Translations under genes and position numbers: made by a program
Shown here: positions 62,606-64,000 of the stretch, in pieces
How the letters are laid out: every line of letters starts with the position of its first letter
Position numbering within the stretch: the stretch's first letter is position 1
From: Seriola aureovittata
Taxonomy: Eukaryota; Chordata; Actinopteri; Carangiformes; Carangidae
NCBI RefSeq assembly: GCF_021018895.1
Contig: NC_079374.1
Location: 2,677,212 to 2,741,211, forward strand
Reading direction: 5' to 3'
DNA length: 64,000 nucleotides
Notes under the pieces: model-generated
The model's input: the letters and a program-made list of their open reading frames with translations, nothing else
Databases searched by the model: none
What the model was told of the DNA's origin: nothing

Positions 62606-64000
62606 AGTGTAAATATCAACAGTACTTATAAGATCGATAGTTCTCTTTTCTCTTTGCCTTTTTTGTCATGACACTAATAATCAAAGACCATTTCACATAA
62701 TAGTAATAATATTAATAACTAGAAAATTCCAGGGAAATTTTGAGTGCCACGGGGGCTACTGCCGGGATGAGTACATGATTTATTTCCAGTGTTCAAAAGT
62801 CACCCTGATCATATTCTGGTTTTGAGAAATGTCTTGATATAAAAGACTCTGATATAAAACAATGTCACATCCCTCCATCATGTATTATGTGGGAAATATC
62901 TCATATTCTGTGTTTTTTTAATAAAACAAGAGGCAACATGTCTTCAAACTGGCATTTAAAGGGTTAAAATCCTGAATAATAAACATTATAACAATAAACA
63001 TTTGGTAGGTTTGAGCAGAACTGAAGTGGTTTAAGAGATTTATGCAAAAAAAGCAGAAAAAAATATTGATATATGATGATTTTATAGCATTTTCTTTGTG
63101 TGTCCTTTTTTGGACACGAGGAACCCCAGAGGGTACAAAATGTGTTACCAGTGTATAATAGACCTGTAACAGTAACTGACATTAGATTTTAAAAATATGT
63201 AAAAAAAGACACTTTCTTGCAGAAATCCATACCTTCAGCTGTAACAGCCAAAATGATCAGCAAATCAAAAAAGAAAAGTAAAGAAAATGTCCAAAAAAGG
63301 ACAGAGGGACCCCTGAGGGTTAATAAATCCCATGAACCGCTATTTAAATTACCATTATTATGTTTTTTCCTGTGCTAAATTTAACATTACTGGGGAGGAG
63401 AGCAACGCGACTAGAAGTGACAGCGAGAGAGGGCTAGTAGCTTCTCCTCTCCTCTGTCTCAGCGGAGACCGTCACAACTTCATTCACTCATTTAACAAAA
63501 CAAAACAAAAAGCAACGAAGGAAGCAGTAAATGGACTTACATATTTAAGACCTAACTAAATGTAATTTAAGACCTAACATGCGGCTAATGTAAAGCTAGC
63601 AGAGCTTGGAGAGTTGGTTATCTGGTTGCTAGGCGCACGCACGCACGCACACAGGTCAGGAGCTGCCGTTGCCATGGCAATGTGAAAATCTGCCCAGAAT
63701 TTGGCTTCTACATGGCTTCAAAACAACTGCAAATTATGAGAAAACCGTTACTTCTTTTCATAAACCGAAAAGACCGTGCCAGACACCGAAGCCAGAAGTT
63801 TCTACAGTCTCTATTTTATTCAGATATTCCTTAAAATGAGTGAGTAAGCTCAGTGCGAAGACAGAGTGAGATTCTTTTGAAAAAAAAAGACGATTACATT
63901 AGGTGTCAATGAGAGTGAAACAGGTATTGCTGCCGGACTCGGCACCCCCGTTTAAATTTTGTGCAGACCCTGCCTGTCAAAGTTACATTTTATGAATCCC
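62606..64000. other. Intergenic to window end, no gene supported
   Basis: Includes a (CGCA)n run at 63634-63652 and two related words, GGAACCCCAGAGGGTA (63120) and GGGACCCCTGAGGGTTA (63306), of unknown meaning. Short frames at 62964-63182 (-) and 63332-63559 (+) show no domain. Confidence 0.45.
63634..63652 (+). repeat. (CGCA)n microsatellite
   Basis: About four to five CGCA units. Confidence 0.9.

Noticed and set aside
62930..63320. A piggyBac-like element suggested by AGGGTTAA words at 62960 and 63315
   Set aside because: The left end does not have the TTAACCCT orientation expected, and no paired terminal repeats were found.
1..64000. Multi-gene operon, CRISPR or phage-like systems
   Set aside because: Nothing prokaryotic in character; genes are single-exon eukaryotic receptors with long AT-rich, transposon-laden spacers.

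Overview
This window looks like teleost fish nuclear DNA. It is AT-rich and intergene-rich, scattered with fossils of DNA transposons (hAT, Tc1-mariner) and LINEs, and dominated by a clustered family of intronless seven-transmembrane receptors. The receptors carry olfactory receptor (OR) hallmarks: LHEPMYIF at the start of TM2, MAYDRYVSICKPLQYP at the TM3/loop-2 boundary, KAAQTCLPHL at TM6 and NPxIYGLK in TM7. I count 18 intact OR coding sequences and four OR pseudogenes or fragments. No other intact protein-coding gene could be supported, and no tRNA, rRNA or CRISPR array was seen.

Layout. Sixteen genes (OR-1 to OR-16, 1.7-50.9 kb) form one subfamily with a near-constant length of 302-315 residues. 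Orientation is mixed: OR-1 (-), OR-2 (+), OR-3 to OR-7 (-), OR-8 to OR-11 (+), OR-12 (-), OR-13 (+), OR-14 (-), OR-15 and OR-16 (+). Two pairs sit in large inverted repeats: OR-1/OR-2 are divergent around a 2.7 kb spacer, and OR-13/OR-14 are convergent around a 1.1 kb core. Other close pairs or sets are OR-6/OR-7, OR-8/OR-9/OR-12 and OR-10/OR-11. From 54 to 60 kb lies a second, quite different OR subfamily: two almost identical genes (OR-17, OR-18) and a truncated pseudogene. From 60.3 kb to the end I find only repeats and unrecognised DNA.

Regulation. Every gene of the first subfamily has, about 160-290 bp upstream of its ATG and in gene orientation, a block around TTAATGAGATCCATGGAGG, followed about 12-20 bp later by a TATA-like GATAAAAA or TATAAAA. 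A second shared block (GGCCTCCAGAGTTTGATG plus a GTTGTTTACATGTTAG-like tail) lies further upstream of many of them. TAATGA fits a homeodomain site, as is known for OR promoters, so I read these as the core promoters. Genes OR-4 and OR-11 have altered copies. A 3' flanking block is also shared by many genes.

Together the genes would form an array of alternative odorant receptors, expected (from family knowledge) to be expressed one per olfactory neuron and to signal through a Golf/cAMP pathway. The most interesting points are the shared promoter module, the two palindromic duplications, a gene-conversion patch in OR-18 matching the neighbouring pseudogene, a 5' flank more conserved than coding sequence in OR-6/OR-7, a well-delimited hAT element with target-site duplication, and a CpG-rich cluster of five CACGTG boxes near 48 kb with no assignable gene. 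I did not find an unfamiliar multi-gene system.
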